Positions 55,624-64,000 of a stretch of DNA of 64,000 nucleotides are shown here, one piece after another. The notes under the pieces were generated by a model. It ran no database searches. It had not been told where the DNA came from and saw nothing but the letters and a program-made list of their open reading frames with translations. The first letter of the stretch is position 1. Each line of letters starts with the position of its first letter. The DNA lies in contig CM074805.1 of NCBI GenBank assembly GCA_037447605.1, positions 5,081,441 to 5,145,440 on the forward strand, in the 5' to 3' direction. Origin of the DNA: Zygnema circumcarinatum. Lineage: Eukaryota; Streptophyta; Zygnematophyceae; Zygnematales; Zygnemataceae. Both the position numbers and the translations under genes were made by a program.

Positions 55624-56960
55624 ACGCCATCCATCCAGTCAGCGCCATGCCCGCTCCGTATCTTGCCTCGTGCGAGCCCCTATTCTTTTTCCCGGGTTGA
55701 GGGGTGCTCTGCTGCAATGCACCCCTTAGCTTACGGCCAGCAGGACTTTTTTCATTCAGAATTTGCACACCGTGCTGCTGCTGTCTCATAATTGCCTATG
55801 CCTTCTCCTTCCTTTCGCTTTCTGGTCTCTTCCTTTGTCATGCACTTTGTCAAAAAGCCAAAAGGAGGCTTTATTGTACTGTCTATTGAGACATGATTTT
55901 AGAGGGAATAGTGTCTCGCGTGCAGAACTCTGCATCTCGGTTTTTAGGTTAGGGCAGGGGCCGTCTGGCCGGGACTACGAAGTGGTCGGTTGGCGGGCAC
56001 TGCTCTCTGTAGGTCTCCGTAGAGGACGACCAGTCGTACGTGTCGGGTGCATGGTTACTCGCGTGCAGGGAGTGCAGCTCCTTAAATAGCCTCCAATTGC
56101 ACGGTGTTGTAGCGCTACATGTCCACGTGTAGGGACATGGTTCGTTGTATGCATGCATGTTGTGTGTCATGTTACGTTTCTTCGCTATGTTGAACTGATC
56201 CCCATTTATTTTTTAGTGATGTTCGGCCTGCAAGGCTCTTTTTGTTCTGAGTGGCGGCTTTCTTTGTCCGTTTATTCAAGTCTCATGAGCTGAATGATGT
56301 GCAGTCGCCGTGAACTGTGCAATTTTTTTTTGGGGAGTCGGTGGCGCTGCGTTCGGTGGCGAACGCAGCGAGTGCTCTGCTGCGGGTTGGAGTGCGAGTG
56401 AGGCGGGATTCCGCAGGCCGCTCGAAAACAGTAGAGAGGCCCTGAACGTGCCTCCGATGCGCGCTGGCCTCTGCCGTGCCTGCAGACGCGGCACATGGCC
56501 ATGCTCGCCTGCTTGAGTTCCTCTCTGACGCTCTGCGCCACTGCTCGAGGTGGAGGCTGCACTGCCGCCCCTTCGGAGAATGCAGGCTGTGCAGCCAAGC
56601 AACGTCACATCCTTTCCTTGTGCCGACTTGCCAGCGGGCGTGAGCTCCGCGCTTTGTTGTTTAAGAACGCGGAGATCCTTGGAGGGAGCGCCCGATGATG
56701 CCTGCGCGTACGCGGGCGAGCGGGCGGGCGGGCGGGCGGGAGCCATGCGAGCCGACGACCACCTGACAGGACATGGCCAGGCATCGGCAAAAGAGGGACT
56801 GGTGGAAGGGATTGCGTACGGATGGCGGTCCAGACGTACGGATGAAACGAAACACTGTACTGTCTCCCTGCCCGCCCGCCTGCCCGCCCGCTTGCCCGCT
56901 TGCTCGCCGTCTGCCTCCCACTTTGTCTTGTTTCTTTTCAAGCCCGAGCTGCCGGCAATA
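55624..56960. other. 3' flank of starch synthase and GC-rich intergenic DNA
   Basis: The first part is the probable 3' UTR. From about 56340 the sequence is GC-rich with several overlapping open frames on both strands that show only low-complexity composition (Ala/Arg/Gly). It contains a G-run cluster (GGGC repeated, 56716-56738, G-quadruplex-capable), its C-rich counterpart near 56868-56905, and GTACGG at 56816 and 56836. No gene supported. Confidence 0.45.
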
Positions 56961-57093
56961 GGGGGTGTCAGACTTAAAAATTGTTCGTAAGTTTGAGACC
57001 AGAACGAGTACTTCGGTGACATCGCAATCCTGGTGCGGCGGAGTACTTACAAAACTTTTTTGTTCGTAAGATTTCGTTAAGTCTGACACGCCC
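56961..57093. mobile_element. 133-bp MITE with TA target duplication
   Basis: Terminal inverted repeats of 17 bp with one mismatch: GGGGGTGTCAGACTTAA at the left and TTAAGTCTGACACGCCC at the right. TA flanks both ends (56959-56960 and 57094-57095), the signature of Tc1/mariner-type insertion. It is non-coding; TTGTTCGTAAG also repeats inside. Confidence 0.8.
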
Positions 57094-57238
57094 TAATGAC
57101 GGAGGACAAGAAGTTGCTCAAGTTCCAAGGAGGCCGCGACGACAAGTTTGGTCTCAAGGGCACTCACTGCTCGGACTCACAAGCAGCGGCTGCTTGTGAG
57201 TGTGTGTCGTTTCTGCCTCGTGTTTGGGCGAGAAGATA

Positions 57239-57284
57239 AGGGTTTTTAGGGTTTTTAGGGTTTTTAGGGTTTTTAGGGTTTTTA
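57239..57284 (+). repeat. Interstitial TTTTTAGGG array (about five units)
   Basis: Near-perfect 9-mers TTTTTAGGG, cleaner than the units in the large telomere-type block. Confidence 0.92.
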
Positions 57285-57364
57285 ATCTAAACTGAATACT
57301 GTGAACACTTGGTTTTTTGGCAAAAATGTAGGGAGGGCAGCATAGGGGTTTGGGTGAGACCTTT

Positions 57365-57365
<1 letters not shown>

Positions 57366-57414
<49 letters not shown>
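57366..57414 (+). repeat. (GA)n microsatellite
   Basis: About 24 perfect GA units just downstream of the telomere-like array. Confidence 0.95.
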
Positions 57415-57416
<2 letters not shown>

Positions 57417-57640
57417 AAGAGAGATGCATTTTCAATTCTTTAGTTCTTGGACCGGCGAGCCTTGGCTTGCGGCTGTGGAAACCATGGTTTGTTGTAAATC
57501 GCAACATGGGGTGAACGAGGAGGCGAACTCTGATGCTTCATATCTCCAATGTAAGAAAAACTGCGGTGCTAAGTTTGCCAAAAGGGGGTTCCGTGATTGT
57601 TGGAGCATGCATGGCTCGCTTTCTCGACCTTCTTTTTTTT

Positions 57641-58188
57641 GGAGAATGATACTACACCCCCCATTTTGGTTATTACACCCCCCCATTTTGAAAAAACTTT
57701 CTGCCCATTTTGGTATCCCGCCCCCCTTGTTTTGGATATTTCACCCCCTATTTTGGATATCCCACCCCCTGGTTTTTTTCCTTTTCACTGCTGACTTCCA
57801 CCATTGTGCAACAAAAGAAAAGGAGATGTGCATTGATCTCAAGATGGTGAGGCCATCAAATGAACATGGACGAAGTCAACATGGGGAACCACAAGAAACT
57901 GGTTTCAAATGACCTAAGCACAAAGCAAAAAAACTAAGAGCAAAAAACTAAAAAAACAATGTTGACTTCGTCCATGTTCATTTGATAGCCTCACCATCTT
58001 GAGATCAATGCAAATCTCCTTTTTTTTTTTTCACAATATTGGAAGTCAGTAGTGAAAAGGAAAAAACAGGGGGGTGGGATGGGGTCAAATATCCAAAAAA
58101 GGGGGGGGAGTGGGATAACCAAAATGGGGAGGGAAATTTTTCAAAAAGGGGGGTAATAACCAAAATAGGGGGTGCAGTATCATTCTCC
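57641..58188. mobile_element. 548-bp foldback (long inverted repeat) element
   Basis: Arms of about 230-240 bp (57641-57882 and 57959-58188) are near-complementary around a 76-nt A-rich loop. The ends are GGAGAATGATACTACACCCC and its complement; each arm carries several CCCCCC-ATTTTGG blocks. Both ends adjoin T runs, so a target duplication cannot be scored. No open frame; non-autonomous. Related to the short element at 42794 and the intron fragment at 53562. Confidence 0.88.
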
Positions 58189-59999
58189 TTTTTTTTTTGA
58201 ACTTTGTAGGTGGGCAATGACATTCGAATGCTACCATGAGACAGAAAATTCGTACAAAGTACAAACAAAGTTAAAAAGTACAGAAAAGTACGAAACAAAA
58301 AAGTCCCTCATCCCGAAAATGAACTCAAAATGGTTCCGAAAATAAGTAAAATAATAGTAATAATAAGTAAAATTCGGGATTTTAGAAAATTCCCTGTTTT
58401 GACGATGCCTGGGCCTGACCCGGCCCTGCTCGCGTGAGCACCACGCATCGTCAAATAAGGGATTTATTTTTCAAAAAATATCCCTTAAATCCCTAACACA
58501 AAACTCAGATTTGTCCTTTAAATACCCCCCCCCCCCCCTCAATATGAAACAACAGGCTGCGGATCAAGATCCTCGTGCATTGCCTTTTTATAGAAATGTC
58601 TTTGAACCTTAATTATGTGAAGTGAATTGAAAGTGAAACTAATTCAACACATAAGCTGAATGGGTACACGATATATCCCATTTTCTGCGCTCTCGATCTA
58701 ACGAATCGTACTACCAATCAGGTCGCGCGACGTGGCAACGTCAGACTTGCGGCAACTATACCCTATTTTCTATAAATTCATCTTTGACAACGTAATCGAA
58801 TACGTTGGTCACATAAAACATTCAAATCGAACGCTGTCGTACGTAGAAAACGACACTTGCCAATGACTGTATGGTGACGCGATATACCTCATTTTCTTCC
58901 TGTTCGATCTAACGAAAAGCACAACAAATCCACAACAACACAACAACAACACAATAAATAGTTTATTGCGGGTTGGCGTCCTGTTTGTATGTATACGTAT
59001 AATGGGATGGTGTTGAGGTAGCAAGACATGCACAATTTACACCATACATGACTTTTGTTTGAAGACCAACGACTGTAGCACACTTGAAGTGAAATTCTCT
59101 ATGTTAATTCGAATCCTAATCTAATTCTATCCTCTAATCGTGTGGCTCGTCTTCCTTTTTTTGCTCTGCCCCCTGCGAATTCAACTTTTGGACTTTAGCA
59201 ATTGAGGATGGCTCAGGAGGTTCATGGTGTCGCTTAGGCCCCTTTCCCCCACCCCGGAAGGGTGGGGTGTCTTGTTTTGGGGGATTTGATCCTGACGCGA
59301 CGGGGGACCATGTCCCTCGCCAGGTGTCTGTTGCGATGATTTGTGCGTCATTTTTGTCTGCAGCCGCATAGAAAAGATCTGCATCTTTCGCCTCCCCCCC
59401 TTTTTCTTTTGGGAATGGAATTGCAACATTGTATAAGTGACCCTTTTACCTATATGACGACGCTGATATGCTCAATTGTTACTTCATGTTGAAAATGTCA
59501 ATACTAGCCATCCACGTTTTTGAATATGCGTCACAGAATATATTACGACAGTACACATTTTATACTAATATTGTTAGATATCGACTTGACCGTACATATC
59601 TTCTTCCGTACACATGCCCACTATGATTCGTACAGACCTATACACATACAGTATGACCCGATCATATTCTCCACTTCCACATTTGCGTCACCAATAATTT
59701 CTCGCCAATTTTGTCCAAACGGCAAGATTTTGTACGGTAATTTTGGTTAGACGTACAATTCGTGCAGTTCGTGCAATCGGTACTACAGTAGGGGGTCCTC
59801 ATATTTTCAACCCTGGTTCCGGGCAAAATGAGGCGAAAATATTAAATTTGCATATATAAGGTTCGTGTTACGAATAGACGGGCGGTATTATGTTAAAGTT
59901 CATGTTGAACCGTACGTATCGTACCGTATCATATCGTACCATATCGTACTGTATCATTTAGCATCGTATCGTATCGTGACATATCGTGACGCATATACT
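58189..59999. other. AT-rich intergenic DNA with minor repeats
   Basis: No gene seen. It holds an imperfect hairpin (TTTTGACGATGC near 58397 with GCATCGTCAAA near 58446), a C14 homopolymer near 58527, two related segments about 213 bp apart (near 58666 and 58879: CGATATA, CCATTTTCT or TCATTTTCT, TCGATCTAACGAA), scattered CCGTAC motifs at 59590-59760, and a CGTATCGTA-like simple repeat from 59910 to the gap. Confidence 0.5.
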
Positions 60000-60009
60000 N
60001 NNNNNNNNN
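60000..60009. other. Assembly gap of 10 N
   Basis: Ten N bases separate the simple repeat from a gypsy gag fragment that begins in mid-frame, so the 5' part of element G2 is missing. Confidence 0.97.
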
Positions 60010-60120
60010 GAACAAGTGTTTCCGCTGCCGCAAGGAGGGGCACAAGGCCCGGGATTGCCCTCTGAACACCAAGGACAGGAAGGGCAAGGGGCCGGAAAAC
60101 CCCAACCCACCAGCAGCTTA
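60010..60120 (+). pseudogene. Gypsy gag C-terminus with CCHC zinc knuckle (G2)
   Basis: The first frame after the gap reads KCFRCRKEGHKARDCPLNTK with the C-x2-C-x4-H-x4-C knuckle and ends at a stop at 60119-60121 after a Lys/Pro-rich tail (NPNPPAA). Binds element RNA in gag. Confidence 0.88.
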
Positions 60121-61520
60121 GGGGTCGTTGCTGGTGGACATGCTAGGTTAGGGGGAGGGATGGAGACTGCTGCCAGGTCTAGGGGACATTTGTTTCTTAG
60201 AACCTCGGACATTCTTAAATTGGTTGGCAGGCCTTTGGGAATGCACGATCTCTTTGTGTTTGATGCACTCCCTGTTTCCATTTCCCTCTCCCCTGCCACT
60301 GTAGTGACTCCTTCTGGGTTTATGGATGTAGTGATGAATGGTGAATGGCATGTCTTTATCCTCAATGTCATGGGCAATGATGTTCTCGTGCAATGTGCCA
60401 TGGATGCTTTGCATGTCATGGGAAACACCTCCCATGTCCTTGGGCTGCATGTGCTGGGTCCTCAGCACATGGCAGTTCGCACCTTTCCCAACGCCACTTG
60501 GCGGTTGGTGAAACAGTTGAGGAAAGGGCACACGCTGGTGCAAGAGATGGAAGGATCCACCAGCTTGCTGGTTGGCTCACCCTACACATTGGTGTGGAGG
60601 ACGACTCGTCACTCAACCTTACGCGCCTCAGTGCGTCTATGTTCCCTTGCCCATGCGTGCCGCTGACGCTTCATGGGATGAAGCCCGATGGTCACTTAGC
60701 GATTCTTTGCTAGATCTTTGAAGCCGGTCTCTTTAACTTTTGTTGGATTCTAGCGTTCACCCCGAAGGTTTAAGTTGACCCGCAGTCCCGTTGAGGAAGA
60801 GAAGTGTTACTTTTCGGGGATGAGCGCAAGGAGCCAGATCTACAGTAGGCGTCACACTTTCAAGATCAAGCTCAATCCTACTCGAGGCGTCGAAGTGTCT
60901 TCTAACACAAGCGGCCCACAGGCTGTACGATGTTATTTTGGGGAGTGCTTGGTTAACCATGGTCCAAAAGCACAAATGGACTTTTTCGTCCCACATTGCG
61001 TGCCGGTGGTGACGAGGCTTACCCTGCACCACTGGCGAGCCCATCGGCTGGCTATCAAGCGGCTTCTTGCCTCCTTATCTACGCTTTCGGTATGCAATTG
61101 GCCGTTAAGGAAGGTTGCACCTTGTTCATAGTGCATGTCATGGCAGCCGAGGATGTTCATGGCGAAGATGAGAATGGCGGTCACATCTACGGATGGTATT
61201 GCTCTCGTACGTTCCACCCAAGAAATCCAACCTGTTGGACTGGTTGAGATGTTTCCACGGCGACCTTCAAGAGGTTGCCACCATCTAAGAGGTGGGGCAC
61301 TGTCCACTCTTGAGCTTTGACAAAAGCTTACGCCTTGGCGGCCGATCCTCGGTTAAGCCAGAAAGAAGCGAAGAATCACGAAAGCAGTTCCAGCAACTTT
61401 ACGTGACAAGAGTGCGGATGAACAGTCAAAGAAAGCCCTTTAGAGCGCCCATCTTATTTGTTGGAAGATGGTTAGATTGAGGATGCATTGATTATCGGCG
61501 CGCTCAGCAAGATCCTTGCG
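60121..61520 (+). pseudogene. Gypsy protease/spacer region of G2 (unresolved)
   Basis: By position the aspartic protease and RT start belong here. One frame stays open (about 60130-60666) but lacks a recognisable D-S/T-G motif, and the rest changes frame. A block near 61130-61200 corresponds to the G1 sequence at 4640-4700 next to the insertion site of copia A. Confidence 0.45.
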
Positions 61521-61668
61521 TAAAGAAGCGGATTTTGCTTTACCACGTATTGATGTCTGTTGGATGCGTCTTCCGCGGCATAAAGGTGTTTACATCACTT
61601 GATCTTACTTTCGGGGTATCATGGATCAGCGTCGAAGCTGATGTGCGAAACTGCGTTAGGGGCCTTGA

Positions 61669-62085
61669 TTGGTCATTCAGTATAAGGTGTTGCCCTTTGG
61701 ATTGACTAATGCTCCGGCGACTTTCCAGGCTGTGATGAACGAGATGTTCATAGGCATGGATGAGTTTGTTTTGGTTTACCTCGATGATATCCTTGTCTTC
61801 AGTAAGACGGAGGAGGCACATCTTGAACACGTTCGGAAAGTGTTTGAGACCCTGAGGAAACACCAGTTTTATGCCAAGAGGAAGAAGTGTCACTTCATGC
61901 AACGTGAGTTGCTTTATCTTGGGCATATCCTCAATGATCAGGGCCTTCGGCCTGATCCTGCCAAAGTTTCCGCGGTAGAAACTTGGGCGCCACCGACTGA
62001 CTTGCATCAGTTGAGGGTCTTTCTTGGGATTGCGAATTATTTTCTTAAGTTCATCAAAGGGTTTAGTAAGTTGGTTACTCCTTGA
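61669..62085 (+). pseudogene. Gypsy reverse transcriptase core (G2)
   Basis: About 138 aa: VIQYKVLPFGLTNAPATFQA, VMNEMFIGMDEFVLVYLDDI (catalytic YLDD), KKCHFMQRELLYLGHILNDQ, GLRPDPAKVSAVETWAPPTD and LRVFLGIANYFLKFIKGFSK. Upstream residues of RT (61520-61668) are frameshifted. Confidence 0.92.
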
Positions 62086-63039
62086 CTAATTTGACGCGTT
62101 AGGTGTCCCTTTACATGGACCTGAATGCGGGATGCGTGAAGGTGATAGCCATGCACTGATTACGCACCCACTCTGGTTTAGCGGACCCGTCCAGAAGTGG
62201 TTTGTGATGCCTCGGGATTCGCCTTGGGTGCCGTCTTGTTTAGTGTAAGCCAACCTTTGGCATTATATGAAAGTCATAAGAAAAAGATCAGTATAACTAT
62301 TACCTTGAGCAGGAAGCGCTACTGATAGTCCACTTGCTCCCAACGGAGACATGGCGGTCTTGTTAGAAGGCGAAAAGCAATCCCGCGCTAGTCCATACGA
62401 CCACCCGCCCGTGGCGTTTCTCTCACCCAGAACCTGTGTCTAGGCGGTACTTCAGTGGAAGTTCCTCAAAGAGTTTGGCCTTCTTAGTAGGTTTTATAGA
62501 AGCCCGGAAGGCTAATGTTAGCAGAATACTGGTAAACAGCCTAAACATCTTACTGTCATAGTGCCTTCATCGACTCGAGTGTTGAGTGGAAGTGAATGTG
62601 AAGTGAGAACCCGGCCAACCCCGGAATCTCCGTCTCCGGTATGCTTTTGTCGCCAGATCACTCCACCGGTGGCCTTGATCAGCTCCACATACTCTCTCGA
62701 TCTGAGCGGTGATCGAGGAGGGGGTATCTTAATGATCGCTGTTCTGGATGGCCAAGGTAATGGTATAGGACAAGTAATTATCCCAGAGCGGATACGGTAC
62801 CCGGCAGTGATTGGTCGTGCCCAAGGCGGAGGCTATGCGGCGGCCTCGTGCAGGTGAGCTACATGTGATCCTCGCATTACCGGAGTCTCACATGGGAGTA
62901 CCAAAACACGTGAGAGCCTTGCTCCGAGTTACGGTAGCTTTGAGACTCTCGAGGAGATGTGAAAGCGTATGTACTACGCTTGTCCAACTTGTGTGAAACA
63001 GAAGCCGCCTTTGGCGGGATCACGGCGGTTGCAACCCCT

Positions 63040-63665
63040 CACACCTCCTTTTGGAGGTAGGGGCGGTGTGGGTATATGGACTTGATCACGAGATCTTCTG
63101 GCGACACCTCGAGGGGCATGACTCCGTCCTGCGTCTTTGCCGGCCGGCTTCCCGGCCAAGATGGTGCACATTTTGCACCATTTACTAAGACGGCGGGGCG
63201 AGCAGGTGCCGCGATTTGTATGTTGACAAAGTGTGTGGAACCCGGCATGGTCTTCGGTCAGAAGTATTGTCGGCAGAGTGATCCCGCGATTCAGGCCATT
63301 TTGGGCCGAGGTGCTCAAATCGTTGGGACCAAGCGGGCGTTGAGTACGGCTTTCCCACCGCAAACCGTGCTTGACGAGGCGGGTGGCAATCTGGAGGATT
63401 ACCTCGGCATTATGTGGGACCCACACCGGATGGGTGGGATGAACTGCTCCCAGTGGCGGAGTACGCCATCAATAATGCTTACCAGGAGTCCATTGGTACC
63501 ACCCCTTTCTTCCTGAACTTTGGTCAGCATCCCCTAAATCCCCTACAACCAAGGGATCAGCCCCCTGATCCGTGGAACATGGGCGTCCACACAACCCCCG
63601 ATCCTTGGAAGCTGAGAGGGACTGATGGGACTCAACCTCCCTTGATCAGATCTTTTTGTCGGTAA
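63040..63665 (+). pseudogene. Gypsy integrase core and C-terminal part (G2)
   Basis: Near 63068-63180 the sequence matches G1 integrase (YMDLIT, RGHDSV-type pieces) with frameshifts. The frame 63414-63665 gives DGWDELLPVAEYAINNAYQE and SIGTTPFFLNFGQHPLNPLQ, the standard end of the gypsy integrase core. Confidence 0.88.
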
Positions 63666-63755
63666 TGTAGAGCCTGCGAGAGAGTACGGCAGACCTGTAG
63701 CGGCCCGATCGCGACAAAACCTATGCTGGCAAAATCTGCCGTACCCAACTCACCT

Positions 63756-63990
63756 TCAACGAAGGCGATGAGGTGTTGCTTAGTACGGCGAACTTGAGAC
63801 TCAAAGCTTATGGCGGAACACGTAAGCTGTGGCCCCGCTTCATCGGACCCTTCAGGGTCGTGAAGCGAATCAATGAGGTCGCTTACAGGTTGGACTTACC
63901 ATCCCACGTGAAGGTGCATCCGGTCTTTCATGTGGGCTTCTTAAGTCACGTAGCGATGGGGAGGATCGGCCACCTCCCCACCCGGTGCGA
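63756..63990 (+). pseudogene. Gypsy integrase C-terminal (SH3-like) domain (G2)
   Basis: In frame: FNEGDEVLLSTANLRLKAYG, TRKLWPRFIGPFRVVKRINE, VAYRLDLPSHVKVHPVFHVG. This is the DNA-binding C-terminal domain that can precede a chromodomain; the window ends before that can be tested. Confidence 0.88.
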
Positions 63991-64000
63991 GGGTGAACTT

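Larger units (their letters stand above)
60010..64000 (+). mobile_element. Ty3/gypsy element G2 (decayed, plus strand, 5' and 3' incomplete)
   Basis: Plus-strand order: gag zinc knuckle (60010-60120), a poorly readable protease/spacer region, RT (about 61520-62085), RNase H remains (62090-62560), integrase (about 62980-63665), and the integrase C-terminal domain (63756-63990) at the window edge. RT before integrase identifies Ty3/gypsy. Frames are broken throughout; the RT block is nearly identical to that of G1 near 4 kb, in inverse orientation. Confidence 0.88.

Noticed and set aside
56276-57089. Overlapping frames of 108-248 codons on both strands
   Set aside because: They run across GC-rich low-complexity DNA and into the MITE at 56961, with no family motif.
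57154-57507. Minus-strand frame with KTLKTLKTL and SLSLSLSL runs
   Set aside because: Encoded by the TTTTTAGGG array and the GA microsatellite.
58390-58466. Hairpin with GACGATGC arms considered as an ncRNA
   Set aside because: Short imperfect stem with no promoter, terminator or known family pattern; noted only as a minor inverted repeat.

Overview
The window looks like nuclear DNA from a green-lineage organism, most likely an alga. Five intron-rich protein genes lie between a retrotransposon pile-up and a gypsy element. Three of the five are plant-type genes: a calcium-regulated RelA/SpoT homologue (CRSH), starch synthase II, and an EHD protein with its EH domain at the N terminus. The telomere-like repeat is CCCTAAAA/CCCTAAAAA (TTTTAGGG type, as in Chlamydomonas) rather than the land-plant TTTAGGG. 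I cannot name the species; a streptophyte or chlorophyte alga is an inference.

Layout. Positions 1-22792 are a stack of nested LTR retrotransposons. A Ty3/gypsy remnant (G1, minus) is cut on its left by the 1.6-kb LTR of an unclassified element (E, minus) and on its right by a Ty1/copia element (A, minus). A is split by copia element B (minus), and B is split by copia element D (plus), which has an ATCAC target-site duplication. Positions 22793-22892 are a 100-N gap. Then come about 2.1 kb of heterogeneous telomere-type repeats, a 0.9-kb TTTTCCCTC pyrimidine satellite, and a small 36/71-bp tandem repeat (to about 26177). The repeats are oriented as if the right-hand contig starts at a chromosome end.

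Gene island, 26.5-55.6 kb: a HAT/TPR-repeat protein (minus), CRSH (minus, head-to-tail with the HAT gene), a broken hAT-like transposase tail, EHD (minus, 16 exons) divergent from XAP5/FAM50 (plus, 12 exons), and a low-molecular-weight tyrosine-phosphatase-like protein (minus) divergent from starch synthase II (plus, 8 exons, 780 aa after splicing). CRSH, starch synthase and the phosphatase-like protein have plausible plastid-targeting N termini, so much of the island may serve the chloroplast. EHD acts in membrane traffic and XAP5 in the nucleus.

Right flank, 55.6-64 kb: small inverted-repeat elements (a 133-bp TA-flanked MITE and a 548-bp foldback with relatives elsewhere in the window), simple repeats, a 10-N gap, and a decayed Ty3/gypsy element (G2, plus) of the same family as G1. 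Many transposon frames carry short deletions, so some breaks may be consensus errors. Exon coordinates were read by eye from splice motifs and protein continuity and may be off by a base or two.
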